NCBI RefSeq assembly: GCF_041261205.1
Contig: NZ_JBGCCH010000009.1
Location: 1 to 64,000 of the forward strand
DNA from: Catenulispora sp. MAP5-51
Lineage (GTDB): Bacteria; Actinomycetota; Actinomycetes; Streptomycetales; Catenulisporaceae
DNA length: 64,000 nucleotides
Direction of reading: 5' to 3'
Position 1 is the first letter of the stretch. Every line of letters starts with the position of its first letter. This document shows positions 51,445-60,151 of this stretch, one piece after another. The notes below the pieces were generated by a model. It did no database searches. It was not told where the DNA came from and saw only the letters and a list, made by a program, of their open reading frames with translations. Made by a program: the position numbers and the translations under genes.

Positions 51445-53037
51445 CTATCCCCTCCGCGCCTCCCGCTCCGCATCCTTCACCAGCTCCGCGGCCTTCTCGC
51501 CGATCACGATCGACGGCGCGTTCGTGTGACCCCGGATGATCGCCGGCATCACTGAGGCGTCGGCCACGCGCAGCCCCTCGGTGCCCCGGACCCGCAGTTC
51601 CGGGTCCACCACCGAGTCGGGGTCGGTGCCCATGCGGCAGGTGCCGACCGGGTGGTAGAGCGTCTGGGCGTAGCGGCGGATCGAGGCCTCGTGCAGTTCT
51701 GCGCCGGACAGGTCGGGCAGGAGCATGTAGCCGTCGCTGTAGCGCGCCAGCTGCGGGGCGGCGGCGATCTTCTCGCACAGGGCCACGCCGCGGGTCAGCG
51801 TCGCGTAGTCCAGGCCGTCGGGGTCGCTCAGATAGGCCGGGTCGATGGTGGGGGCGGCGGTGGGATCGAGGGTGGACAGCGTGATGGTGCCGTGCGAGCG
51901 GGGCTTCTGCAGGACCGCGCTGATGGTGAAGCCGTGTTCCTTCGGGCGGGTCAGGCCCTCGTCGAGGAAGGCGACCGGGGCGAAGACCACTTCGATGTCC
52001 GGCTGCTCAAGCCCGTCTTCGCTGGTGGTGTACAGGTACGCCTCGCCCACGTTCGAGGACAGCGGCCCTTCGTGCCGGGTCAGGTAGCGGGCGAAGCCGG
52101 CCGGGGTGCGGCCGCTGATCAGGCTCTTGGTGTTCTTCGCCTTCACCACGATGCCGGCGGCCAGGTGGTCGCGCAGGTTCAGGCCGACCTCGGGGAGGTC
52201 GGCCACGATCTTGACGCCGCGCCGCTTCAGGTGGTCGGCGGGGCCGACGCCGGAGAGCATCAGCAGCTGCGGGGTGTTGATCGTGCCGCCGCACAGGATC
52301 ACCTCGCGGCGGGCCGCCACCGAGCCGACGCGGCGGCCGGCCAGGTAGCGCACGCCGGTCGCGCGGCGGTCGTGGAACAGCACCCGGGTGGCCAGGGCGC
52401 CGGTGTGCACGACCAGGTTGGGGCGCGAGCGGGCCGGCTTGAGGTAGGCGTCGGCGGTCGACCAGCGGCGGCCCTCGCGCTGGGTCACGGCGGTCTGCGT
52501 GCCCGGGACGCCCAGGGACGCGCACGCCTCCAGGAAGCGGGCCGTCAGCGGATGCGGCGAGCGCAGGTCCTCGATGCGCACCGGGCCCGTCGCGCCGTGC
52601 TCGGTGCCGTCCGGGGCGGCGGTGAAGGACTCGACGCGGCGCAGCGCGGCCCCGATCTCGTCCGGGCCCCAGGCCGGACCCGCGGCCTCGGCCCACTCCT
52701 CGTAGTCCGCGGGGTAGCCGGGCACCCACATCATGGCGTTGATCGACGAGGAGCCGCCGAGCATCCGGCCGCGCGGCCAGTAGATCCGGCGTCCGCCGAG
52801 CTTGGGCTGGTTGACCGTGCGGTAGGCCCAGTCGACCTTGGTCTCGAAGAGTTCGGAGAAGGCGGCCGGGATGTGGATCAGCGGGTTGCGGTCCGCCGGT
52901 CCCGCTTCCAGCAGCGCCACCCGGCAGCCGGGGTCCTCCGACAGGCGCGCGGCCACCGCGGATCCGGCTGAGCCGGCTCCGACGACGACGTAGTCGTAGA
53001 CACTCCCGGTATCGGTCTGTGCGTCGTCGGTGGCCAT
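51445..53037 (-). CDS. GMC-family FAD oxidoreductase
   Basis: The 530-residue flavoprotein resembles choline dehydrogenase/alcohol oxidase. FAD motif VVVGAGSAGSAVAARLSEDP is near the N-terminus, and YWPRGRMLGGSSSINAMMW is GMC signature 1. REVILCGGTINTPQLLMLSGVGP is signature 2. The C-terminal HPVGTCRMGTD and ARGxTNAPS-like GHTNAPSIVIGEKAAELV close the active site. Substrate unknown. Start ATG at 53037. Confidence 0.95.
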   Translation of the reverse strand: MATDDAQTDTGSVYDYVVVGAGSAGSAVAARLSEDPGCRVALLEAGPADRNPLIHIPAAFSELFETKVDWAYRTVNQPKLGGRRIYWPRGRMLGGSSSINAMMWVPGYPADYEEWAEAAGPAWGPDEIGAALRRVESFTAAPDGTEHGATGPVRIEDLRSPHPLTARFLEACASLGVPGTQTAVTQREGRRWSTADAYLKPARSRPNLVVHTGALATRVLFHDRRATGVRYLAGRRVGSVAARREVILCGGTINTPQLLMLSGVGPADHLKRRGVKIVADLPEVGLNLRDHLAAGIVVKAKNTKSLISGRTPAGFARYLTRHEGPLSSNVGEAYLYTTSEDGLEQPDIEVVFAPVAFLDEGLTRPKEHGFTISAVLQKPRSHGTITLSTLDPTAAPTIDPAYLSDPDGLDYATLTRGVALCEKIAAAPQLARYSDGYMLLPDLSGAELHEASIRRYAQTLYHPVGTCRMGTDPDSVVDPELRVRGTEGLRVADASVMPAIIRGHTNAPSIVIGEKAAELVKDAEREARRG

Positions 53038-53047
53038 GTCTACGACG

Positions 53048-53341
53048 TTAGACCCGCGATGCGCCGATGAGTAGCCCGGGCGGGAGCATGCCCTCCGGCA
53101 CGCTCTCCAGCGCCGTGAGAATGGCTTGCGCCAGGTCGTAAGCCGCCTGCGCGGTCAGCTCCACGGCGATCCGCGCCGACGGCCCGCGCTCGGGGTCGCG
53201 CAGGTCGATGTTCAGCGTGTGCTCGTCCGTGGCGTGCACCGGATGGTCGTAGTAGACGCTGGCCTCGGTGACCCGGATCCAGGCCGGGGTGCCCTTCGCA
53301 CTGCCGGCCACGGCGAGCTTGAAGGTCTGGTAAGTGCACAT
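53048..53341 (-). CDS. DUF6295-like small protein
   Basis: The 97-residue protein reads MCTYQTFKLAVAGSAKGTPAWIRVTEASVYYDHPVH, then THTLNID-like EHTLNIDLRDPERGPSARIAVEL and an Ala-rich C-terminal helix. It matches, from memory, an actinobacterial family of unknown function that starts MCTY. A GAGGA site lies about 10 nt before ATG 53341; a longer start at 53389 is possible. It is divergent from the nitric oxide synthase gene. Confidence 0.75.
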   Translation of the reverse strand: MCTYQTFKLAVAGSAKGTPAWIRVTEASVYYDHPVHATDEHTLNIDLRDPERGPSARIAVELTAQAAYDLAQAILTALESVPEGMLPPGLLIGASRV

Positions 53342-53432
53342 CGGAACCGGATCCTCACAATCGGTAGTACGAACACCAGTGGTAGACATACGATGACGCT
53401 CTGCATTCGCCCGCCGAGCGTAGGGGATTCCT

Positions 53433-54575
53433 GTGTTCCGTCACGCGATACGCCAGAAGCGCCCCACCGAACGATTATCCGGTCGCGCCAGCCTACCCAG
53501 CATCGAAGAGCTCTCCGAGGAAGCGGACCGCTTCCTGCACCAGTGCTACACCGAGCTCGGCCGCACCGCCGAACTGCCCGGCCGCCGCCGCGCCGTGGCC
53601 GCCACGATCGCCGCCGACGGCACCTACGACCACACCTTCGCCGAACTCGAATACGGCGCCCGAGTCGCCTGGCGCAACTCCTCCCGCTGCATCGGCCGTC
53701 TGTACTGGCAGTCGCTGAAGCTGCGCGACCACCGCCAGACCGACCGGCCGGTGCGCATCGCGGCCGAGTGCGTCAAACATCTGCGCGAGGCCACGAACAA
53801 GGGCCGCATCCGCCCGACCATCACCGTCTTCGCTCCGGACCGCCCCGGATTCCCCGGTCCCCGCATCCGCAACGAACAGCTCATCCGCTACGCCGGATAC
53901 CAGGTCGAGGACGGCGGCGTGGTGGGGGACCCGCGCAACATCGCCCTGACCGAGACCGTCCGGAACCTCGGCTGGTACGGCCACGGCACCGCCTTCGACG
54001 TCCTCCCACTGGTGATCGAGGCCCCCGGCTACCGGCCCTATGTCCACGTACTGCCACCGGACACAGTCCTGGAAGTCCCGCTGTCCCACCCCCGCCACCC
54101 CTGGCTCGCCGACCTGGCCCTGCGCTGGCACGCGGTCCCGGTCGTCAGCGACATGTGCCTGGAGATCGGCGGCCTCCACTACCCCTGCGCCCCCTTCAAC
54201 GGCTGGTACATGGGCACCGAGATCGGCTCCCGCAACCTCGCCGACACCGACCGCTACGACCTGCTCCCGACCATCGCCGCCAACCTCGGCCTGGACACCA
54301 CGACCGACCGCACACTGTGGCGCGACCAGGCACTGGTCGAACTGAACGTCGCAGTCCTGCACTCCTACGAGCAGGCCGGCGTCACCATCGCCGACCACCA
54401 CACCGAGGCCCACAGGTTCCTGAAACACGTGGCCAAGGAGGAGCGCGCCGGAAGGGTGTGCCCGGCGGAGTGGTCGTGGATCGTGCCGCCTCTGTCCGGG
54501 GGCGCCACGGCGGTGTTCCACCGGTACTACGACGAGGTGGATGTGCGGCCGAACTTTGTGCGGCATGGGGGGTGA
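53433..54575 (+). CDS. nos: Bacterial nitric oxide synthase, oxygenase only
   Basis: This haem enzyme oxidises L-arginine to citrulline and nitric oxide. The 380-residue protein is the stand-alone oxygenase domain, as usual in bacteria, without a reductase. The haem ligand is Cys86 in AWRNSSRCIGR. The arginine-binding Glu263 lies in NGWYMGTEIGSRN. The pterin-site Trp region is WSWIVPPLSGGATAVFH. It starts at GTG 53433 and is divergent from the DUF6295-like gene. No NOS reductase or thaxtomin genes are visible. Confidence 0.96.
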   Translation: MFRHAIRQKRPTERLSGRASLPSIEELSEEADRFLHQCYTELGRTAELPGRRRAVAATIAADGTYDHTFAELEYGARVAWRNSSRCIGRLYWQSLKLRDHRQTDRPVRIAAECVKHLREATNKGRIRPTITVFAPDRPGFPGPRIRNEQLIRYAGYQVEDGGVVGDPRNIALTETVRNLGWYGHGTAFDVLPLVIEAPGYRPYVHVLPPDTVLEVPLSHPRHPWLADLALRWHAVPVVSDMCLEIGGLHYPCAPFNGWYMGTEIGSRNLADTDRYDLLPTIAANLGLDTTTDRTLWRDQALVELNVAVLHSYEQAGVTIADHHTEAHRFLKHVAKEERAGRVCPAEWSWIVPPLSGGATAVFHRYYDEVDVRPNFVRHGG

Positions 54576-54663
54576 GGTGGTGGTGGTGGTGGAGTGGTGG
54601 TGGTGAGTGAGATGACCTGGTGGGGTTTGTTCGTTAGTTGACAAGCAACAGGCGTTTCTTGAC

Positions 54664-55105
54664 GGCTTCGCGCATGGTTTTGCGGGATCCGTTGGTGGCG
54701 CGGGTCGGGGGCGGTGGTCGGCGCTGCGGTGGCGGCTGATGGTCTGGGCAGGTGGTGCTGGCTACTGCCACAGTCAAGGGCGCCTCCGGCGGCGCCTGCG
54801 CGGCGAGCGGCCTCGCTCCGGGGAGTGGGGGGCCGCGCTGCTAGGCGGCGGACGCTGCTTGTGGTCGCCTTTGTCCCGGATTCCCCGTCGCATCGTCGCC
54901 TTACGGAAGCAGACCGGTCCGGTGGTATCAAGTCGGATCGCCCAGCTGGTGGCCCGGTATCAGCGACTTGACACCACCGGCCCGGCCTGCTTGGCTACGC
55001 CCGCCGAAGCGACGGGGAATCCGGGACAACCCCGGCCAGTGGTGTGGACGGGGTCCACTCCGCGACGCACGGGTTTTGTCCACTTGCGTGGTGTAAGTAG
55101 TCTTC
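54664..55105 (+). repeat. Palindrome-rich element, copy 1
   Basis: About 440 bp, similar over its length to the reverse complement of 55240-55743. Bases 54780-54837 match the other copy perfectly over 58 bp. Bases 54871-55029 fold as one long hairpin whose outer 21 bp are perfect (54871-54891 with 55009-55029) and whose inner arms (about 54916-54937 with 54963-54985) pair at about 20 of 22 positions. Confidence 0.85.
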
Positions 55106-55151
55106 AGCGGTGAAGCCCCGGGTCACAGCTGCCGCAGTGGGCATCTGAGCC

Positions 55152-55200
55152 CATGGATGTGAAAAACCGGCCTGCTGATGGCCGGTTCTTCACATCCATG
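55152..55200. repeat. Central hairpin between the two copies
   Basis: A 21-nt stem (55152-55172 with 55180-55200) has one mismatch and a 7-nt loop. It lies between the two inverted element copies. Confidence 0.85.
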
Positions 55201-55239
55201 AAGATCACCACGCGCTCGGGCGTGTCTTGCGTCCTGTCC

Positions 55240-55743
55240 ACGTCGAAGATTGCTTACACCACGTCGATGGACGTCACCGACGCACACGCGGCGGTGAGTC
55301 TGCGGGCATGGGGTGCGGGAACCCTTCCCACAGGCCGGGGTTGTCCCGGATTCCCCGTCGCTTCGGCGGTGCTTGCACAACCATCCCGGACTGGGCGGTG
55401 TCCAGCCGGACGAAACCGGTGGCCAGCAACAGCGATCCGGCTTGACACCGCCCAGGCCGGGATGGTTCCCTCCGGGCGACGAAGCGACGGGGAAGCCGGG
55501 ACAGAGGCGACCACAAGCAGCGTCCGCCGCCCGACAACGCGGCCCCCCACTCCCCGGAGCGAGGCCGCTCGCCGCGCAGGCGCCGCCGGAGGCGCTCTTG
55601 ACTGTCGCCTCTGACTGTCGCTCTTGACCTTGACTGTCGTAGTAAACCCCACCACCTACCCAGACCATCAGCCGCCGCCGCAGCGCCAGCCACCGCCCCA
55701 CGACCGCGCCACCCTGCGGATCCCGCAAACCATGCGCGAAGCC
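55240..55743 (-). repeat. Palindrome-rich element, copy 2 (inverted)
   Basis: This is the inverted counterpart of 54664-55105, longer by short GACAGTCA-type repeat units near 55598-55636. Bases 55538-55595 match copy 1 perfectly. A long hairpin spans 55341-55504: outer arms 55341-55361 and 55484-55504 pair nearly perfectly, and the inner 30-nt arms (about 55380-55409 with 55437-55466) pair at about 28 positions while differing in sequence from copy 1. Confidence 0.85.
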
Positions 55744-55906
55744 GTATAGAGCTCCTAAGAGCTCCTAAAAGCACCCACCGAACCGCACCAACCTCCCCAC
55801 CCACCACCAGCACCCGAAACCCGCGGCAACCTCATCGGCCCCCCGTCGCGTCAGGAGGGAGGGCGCTCGCTTGGGCGCTGTCCTGGCCTGGCGGCGACGG
55901 GGGAAC

Positions 55907-56443
55907 ATGGTGCGAGAGCCGGAGGGTTTCCGGGAGTTCCTGGCGGCGCGTCAGGCACATCTCCTGCGTGCCGCTTGGGTTCTGACCGGTGATGTGCACC
56001 TGGCTGAGGATCTGTTGCAGACCGCGGTTGTGAAGGTGCTGCCGCGGTGGGAGCGGCTGGCGCACGATGGGGCGCTCGAGGCCTATCTGCGCAAGACGAT
56101 GATCACTACCGCGACCTCGTGGTGGCGGCGCAAGTGGCACGGTGAGGTGCCCTCGGGGCACGCGCCGGGCTGGGAGCCGCCGCGTGAGACTGGCGGGGGA
56201 TTCGGGGGAGCCGCCTTCGACGCCGTGGACGACCGGTCGGTGCTCGGTGCCGCGCTGCGGGCGCTGCCGCCGCGGCAGCGCGCGGTCGTGCTGCTGCGCT
56301 ACTACCTCGACATGTCCGAGGCCGATACGGCGGCGCAGCTGGGATGCAGTACGGGGACCGTGAAGAGTCAGAGCTCGAAGGCGCTCGCCACCCTGCGCAC
56401 GCGCCTCAGCCTGACCCAGCGAGCCCAGGAGGTCTCGGTATGA
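55907..56443 (+). CDS. SigE-family RNA polymerase sigma factor
   Basis: The 178-residue ECF sigma of the actinobacterial SigE-like group has EGFREFLAARQAHLLRAAWVLTGD at region 2.1. It continues with AEDLLQTAVVKVLPRWERL, and YLRKTMITTATSWWRRKW. Region 4 reads LPPRQRAVVLLRYYLDMSEADTAAQLGCSTGTVKSQSSKALATLR. GGGGGAA sets ATG 55907. It overlaps the next gene by four bases (ATGA), a typical sigma/anti-sigma arrangement. Confidence 0.95.
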   Translation: MVREPEGFREFLAARQAHLLRAAWVLTGDVHLAEDLLQTAVVKVLPRWERLAHDGALEAYLRKTMITTATSWWRRKWHGEVPSGHAPGWEPPRETGGGFGGAAFDAVDDRSVLGAALRALPPRQRAVVLLRYYLDMSEADTAAQLGCSTGTVKSQSSKALATLRTRLSLTQRAQEVSV

Positions 56444-57450
56444 CGTACGAGGGCGACTTCGACGAGCGCTGGGACGGCGAATACGGGGACGGCGAATACG
56501 GGGACGGACCATACGACGACGAGGACTTGGACGCGCGGGTGCGCGAGCTCTTCCTGGCGGCCCTGCCCGAGTTCACGGTCTCGCCGGGGCTGGGCGATCG
56601 CGCGATGGCCGGCGCCAAACGGCGGCGGGCCAGGGCCCGGGCGCTCGGCGTCGCGGGCGCCGTGGCGGTGGTGGCGCTGGGCGCGCTGGCCGTCGTGCCG
56701 CTGGCCGGGTGGGGTGGCGGCCGCGGACCGGGTGTCGCCGACGCCCGGATCGACCCGGGTGCCTTCGCCGCGTCCCCGGCTACGGCGACGCCCTCGCCCT
56801 CGCCGTCCACCTCGGCAGTGGCCACGCCGACGCCGACATCAGCGCCGACGTCAGCGCCGACCCCAACGCAGACGCTGACGCTCTCCCAGTCGGCTGACCC
56901 GGTCACCGACCCGCTCACCGACCCGCTCACCGACCCCCTCACCGACCTGGAGTGGATCCACGCGCCGAAAGCGCAGGCCGTCGACCGCGTCCAGAACGCG
57001 CTGCAGTCCAGCCACCAGAACTCCTTCATGGGCGTCGGCTTCAGCGGCCAGGACTACACCAGCGGCGCGTTCGACAGCACGTCCGTCTACAACTCGAGCC
57101 CGATCGTCGTCTACCGCAAGCCCAACACCGACCCGTCCCTGGAGGCGGCCGCGATCAGCGCGGCGTCGCCGTTCAAGGTGGTGTTCCAGGACACCGTCCT
57201 GGACGCCTCCGAGCAGTGGTTCCTGGGCCACCGGCTCGAGCAGGACGCCGGCTACTGGAAGAGCCAGGGCGTGGTGTTCATGACCGCGCTGCAGAACAAC
57301 GGCACGATCACCATCTCGGCTCCCGATCCGGGCATGGTCGTGCCGTTGCTGGAGCAGCACTACGGCTACACCGGCCAGGTGTTCGTGGGCCACGCGATGG
57401 TCTTCCAGTACGCGGCCACGCCGCCGGTGCAGAGTTCGCCAGGGAACTGA
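56440..57450 (+). CDS. Membrane anti-sigma-like partner of the SigE-family sigma
   Basis: The 336-residue protein has an acidic N-terminus with EYGDG repeats, a cytoplasmic helix (DLDARVRELFLAALPEF), one membrane helix (ALGVAGAVAVVALGALAVVPLAGW) and a Thr/Ser/Pro linker. DPLTDPLTDPLTD repeats follow, then an extracytoplasmic domain. AGGAGG precedes the ATG, which overlaps the sigma stop. The role as regulator is inferred from layout; no known anti-sigma zinc motif is present. Confidence 0.82.
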   Translation: MTYEGDFDERWDGEYGDGEYGDGPYDDEDLDARVRELFLAALPEFTVSPGLGDRAMAGAKRRRARARALGVAGAVAVVALGALAVVPLAGWGGGRGPGVADARIDPGAFAASPATATPSPSPSTSAVATPTPTSAPTSAPTPTQTLTLSQSADPVTDPLTDPLTDPLTDLEWIHAPKAQAVDRVQNALQSSHQNSFMGVGFSGQDYTSGAFDSTSVYNSSPIVVYRKPNTDPSLEAAAISAASPFKVVFQDTVLDASEQWFLGHRLEQDAGYWKSQGVVFMTALQNNGTITISAPDPGMVVPLLEQHYGYTGQVFVGHAMVFQYAATPPVQSSPGN

Positions 57451-57476
57451 AACCCGGCGCCGCCCGCGAACTCAAG

Positions 57477-58763
57477 CTACAGATACAGCCCCGTCCCGCT
57501 GTCGTCGCCCGCCGAGGCGACCGGCTCGTTCCCGTCGCGGGCCGCGATCAGCTCGGCCAGCGTCACCCCGCCGATCGGGCCGCCGGAGCCGTGGCCGGCG
57601 CGCCCCAGGCGCGCGGCGGCGACCCGGGACGGATCGGTGCCCTCGCGGTCCAGCCAGGCCAGGGCCTCGGCGCGGGGGAGCGGGCCGACCTCGATCTGCG
57701 CCAGGCAGCGCCCGGGCCTTATGACCGCCGGGTGCAGGCTGGCCAGGTTCTCGTTGGTGGTGATCGCGACCAGGACGTCGCGGCCCTGCCCGAGCAGGCC
57801 GTCGGTGAGGTTCAGCAGCCGGGACAGGGCCTGGCCGCTGGTGGCCTTGGCCTCGCCGCGGATCAGCTCGTCGCAGTCCTCCAGCAGCAGCAGGCGCCAG
57901 CGGCGGCGGTTCTCCTCGTCCTCGCCGTGGCCGTGGTACTCCACGCCCATCGCGACCTCCATGAGGTAGCCGGGGGAGGAGAACAGGGCGTCGGGGTCCA
58001 GGACGTAGTCGACCTGGCACCAGTCGCGCCACTCTCGCGCCAGGGTGCGAAGCGCGGTGGTCTTGCCGGTGCCGGGGGCGCCGTGCAGCAGGATCATGCG
58101 GCCGGCGGCCTCGGTGCGGCGGACCGCCATCAGCTTGTCCATGGCCGCGGCGGCCGTGGCCGAGTAGTTCTGGCGGACGGACTCCCACGGTTCGGCCGTG
58201 ATGGTGCGGACCGTGCGGTAGGGACCGCGCTGCGGCGCGGCGTACCAGAAGCCGACGGAGACCTTCTCCTCCTCCGGCTCCTCCTCGGCCGCGACGCCGT
58301 CGGTCGCCTGCTCCAGGATCTTGGCCGCCAGCTCCGGGGTCTCGGCGACCACTGTGACCTCGCCGCCGCCGCTGGACCAGCGCACCGAGCGCGCGGTCCA
58401 GCCGGTCCCGGCGGTCAGGCAGGACTCGCGCTTGTCCTCGACCACCGAGCGCAGAACCGTGCCCTCGGCCGGGACCAGGGTCGCGTCCTCGCGCAGCGCG
58501 TCCAGGCGGGCGTGGCGGGCGTGCGGCTGCAGGCCGGTGGTGAACGGGGTCAGCAGCAGCGCGTCGACCACGTCGTAGGGGGTGTCGGAGTCGTCGATCG
58601 TGACCCGGAAGGGCAGTCGGCCTCCGGGGTCGCTCGTGGGGTCGCTTGCGGGGTGGTTCGCGGGGTCGCTTGTGGTGCGCCTGTCCGGTGCCGGCGGGTG
58701 TCCGTCGGGGTCGGGAGCCGGGTGGATGGCAGGCCCCTGAGGGCGCTGGCGGGGCAGCGTCAT
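57477..58763 (-). CDS. AAA-family ATPase with DUF5925-like N-terminal domain
   Basis: The 428-residue protein has a Pro/Asp-rich N-terminal ~45 residues, then a conserved-looking domain (FRVTIDDSDTPYDVVDALLLTPFTTG; SVGFWYAAPQRGPYR). The AAA core has Walker A HGAPGTGKTT, Walker B LLLLEDCDEL, and the sensor region VLVAITTNENLASLHPAVIRPGRC. It is convergent with the anti-sigma-like gene. Role unknown; family members are hypothetical actinobacterial ATPases. Confidence 0.9.
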   Translation of the reverse strand: MTLPRQRPQGPAIHPAPDPDGHPPAPDRRTTSDPANHPASDPTSDPGGRLPFRVTIDDSDTPYDVVDALLLTPFTTGLQPHARHARLDALREDATLVPAEGTVLRSVVEDKRESCLTAGTGWTARSVRWSSGGGEVTVVAETPELAAKILEQATDGVAAEEEPEEEKVSVGFWYAAPQRGPYRTVRTITAEPWESVRQNYSATAAAAMDKLMAVRRTEAAGRMILLHGAPGTGKTTALRTLAREWRDWCQVDYVLDPDALFSSPGYLMEVAMGVEYHGHGEDEENRRRWRLLLLEDCDELIRGEAKATSGQALSRLLNLTDGLLGQGRDVLVAITTNENLASLHPAVIRPGRCLAQIEVGPLPRAEALAWLDREGTDPSRVAAARLGRAGHGSGGPIGGVTLAELIAARDGNEPVASAGDDSGTGLYL

Positions 58764-58909
58764 GCCCTCGATGATCCCGCCCGGCGGTGCCCGGCGCCAC
58801 CACGTTTGTCGAGGTTCATGCGCAGTCGGCGTGCCGCGACAGTTGTTTTACCCGCGCTTTGCCGGGCCGGGGACCGGTCCCGTCGAGGGCGAAGATACGA
58901 TGACCGACC

Positions 58910-60043
58910 ATGAGCTCGCCCGACAACCACACACCCTGGGGGACGCCCCAGCCGCCGTCCGGCGCCGCCGGCGGCCCGCTGCCGCCGTTCGCCCCGGGTC
59001 CGTCCGGGCCACAGCCGCCGTTCGCGGATCAGCAGTATCAGTCGTCGTCGCCGCAGGACCCCGGGCAGCCTGCGCCGCCGCCGATGGCCCCGCCCGGCAG
59101 CCCGGCTCCGCCCCCGATGATGTCGCCGTACGGGGTGCCGCTCAACGACGGGGGTCCGGAAGGGCCCGGCGGTTTCGGCCCCGGCGACCGGGACCCCGGC
59201 GACCTCCGGCGACGCAGGACCCTCATCGCCTCGGCCCTGGCCGTGGTGGCCGTGGTCGGCATCGGCGGCGCGGTCGCCTTCATGAGCGGCGGGTCGCCGC
59301 ACAAGAAGCCCGACGCCGCCTCGCTGGCCGGCGCCGGCGTCGGCGCCTCCGAATCCGGCAGCTCCAACGCCGGCAACGGCTCCGGGGAGTTGGCCAACGG
59401 CGGCGGCAAGCCCGACGGCGACGACATGGCGGCCGGCTCGACCAACGGCGCGCAGGGTGCGGCCCTGCCGGGCGACCCGACCTCGACCAGCGGCGGCCAA
59501 CAGAGCCAGAGCACGAACGGCGGCGCCTCGAGCTCGGCCCCCGGCGGCGGCACCTCGACGCACCCGGGCAGCCCGACGACCTCGCACTCCGGCGTCCCGG
59601 CGCCGTCGAACCCGGCCACCAGCGCCCCGAAGCCGAGCACTCCGGTGACCACCGCGCCCGCGCCGAAGACGACCACCACGGCCGCGGCGAAGCCCTCCAG
59701 CGATTGCACGTACCTGGACCTGCCGGCCTCGCAGATGCCGGACATCAAGCAGGGCACGACCAACACCAACGCGGTCAAGCAGCTCCAGTGCCTGCTCAAG
59801 AAGTCCGAGCTGGGCATCAAGCCGCTGGCGATCGACGGCTCCTGGGGCTCGGACACGCAGTCCGCGCTGACCGCCTTCCAGGGGTGCAACAACTCCCCGA
59901 CGGTGCACTCGCCCGGCGGCACCCCGCCGTATCCGAAGCTGGCCGTGGACGGCGACGCCGGCCCGCAGACGTGGGCGGACCTGTACTTCTGGGACAACCA
60001 GTACTTCAACGGGACCGCGTACTACTGCAACGGCACCCGCTGA
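58910..60043 (+). CDS. Membrane-anchored peptidoglycan-binding-like protein
   Basis: The 377-residue protein has a Pro/Gly/Gln-rich cytoplasmic N-terminus and one helix (TLIASALAVVAVVGIGGAVAFM) after RRRR. A long Ser/Thr/Gly/Pro stalk follows. The C-terminal ~110-residue domain resembles PG_binding_1 (NAVKQLQCLLKKSELGI, LAIDGSWGSDTQSALTAFQ, LAVDGDAGPQTWADLYF). The layout parallels the LamG protein at 11607-13091. It probably attaches to the cell wall. Confidence 0.9.
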   Translation: MSSPDNHTPWGTPQPPSGAAGGPLPPFAPGPSGPQPPFADQQYQSSSPQDPGQPAPPPMAPPGSPAPPPMMSPYGVPLNDGGPEGPGGFGPGDRDPGDLRRRRTLIASALAVVAVVGIGGAVAFMSGGSPHKKPDAASLAGAGVGASESGSSNAGNGSGELANGGGKPDGDDMAAGSTNGAQGAALPGDPTSTSGGQQSQSTNGGASSSAPGGGTSTHPGSPTTSHSGVPAPSNPATSAPKPSTPVTTAPAPKTTTTAAAKPSSDCTYLDLPASQMPDIKQGTTNTNAVKQLQCLLKKSELGIKPLAIDGSWGSDTQSALTAFQGCNNSPTVHSPGGTPPYPKLAVDGDAGPQTWADLYFWDNQYFNGTAYYCNGTR

Positions 60044-60067
60044 GCACTGAGTACTAAGCAGGCGCGG

Positions 60068-60134
60068 CGCGGCGCGGGGAGACGGTGACGGCACAGACGG
60101 TCACGGCAAAGACGGTGACGGCACCCGCGCCGCG
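60068..60134. repeat. Hairpin enclosing three 15-bp tandem units
   Basis: CGCGGCGCGGG (60068-60078) pairs with CCCGCGCCGCG (60124-60134). Between them lie three units of GACGGTxACGGCAxx type. It follows the peptidoglycan-binding gene and may end its transcript. Confidence 0.7.
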
Positions 60135-60151
60135 ATGGTAGGCATGACCCC

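Larger units (their letters stand above)
54576..55906. other. 1.3-kb gene-free region with nested inverted repeats
   Basis: After a GGT-rich low-complexity run (54576-54606), the region is filled by two large inverted copies of one element (54664-55105 and 55240-55743) around a central hairpin. Open frames exist on both strands, but they show no protein features and the reading frame shifts between copies. The last 160 bases before the sigma gene hold only short CT-rich repeats and its ribosome site GGGGGAA. Confidence 0.8.

Noticed and set aside
54739-55113. 124-codon frame in copy 1 of the palindromic element
   Set aside because: The frame is broken in copy 2 and follows the hairpin sequence rather than codon usage.
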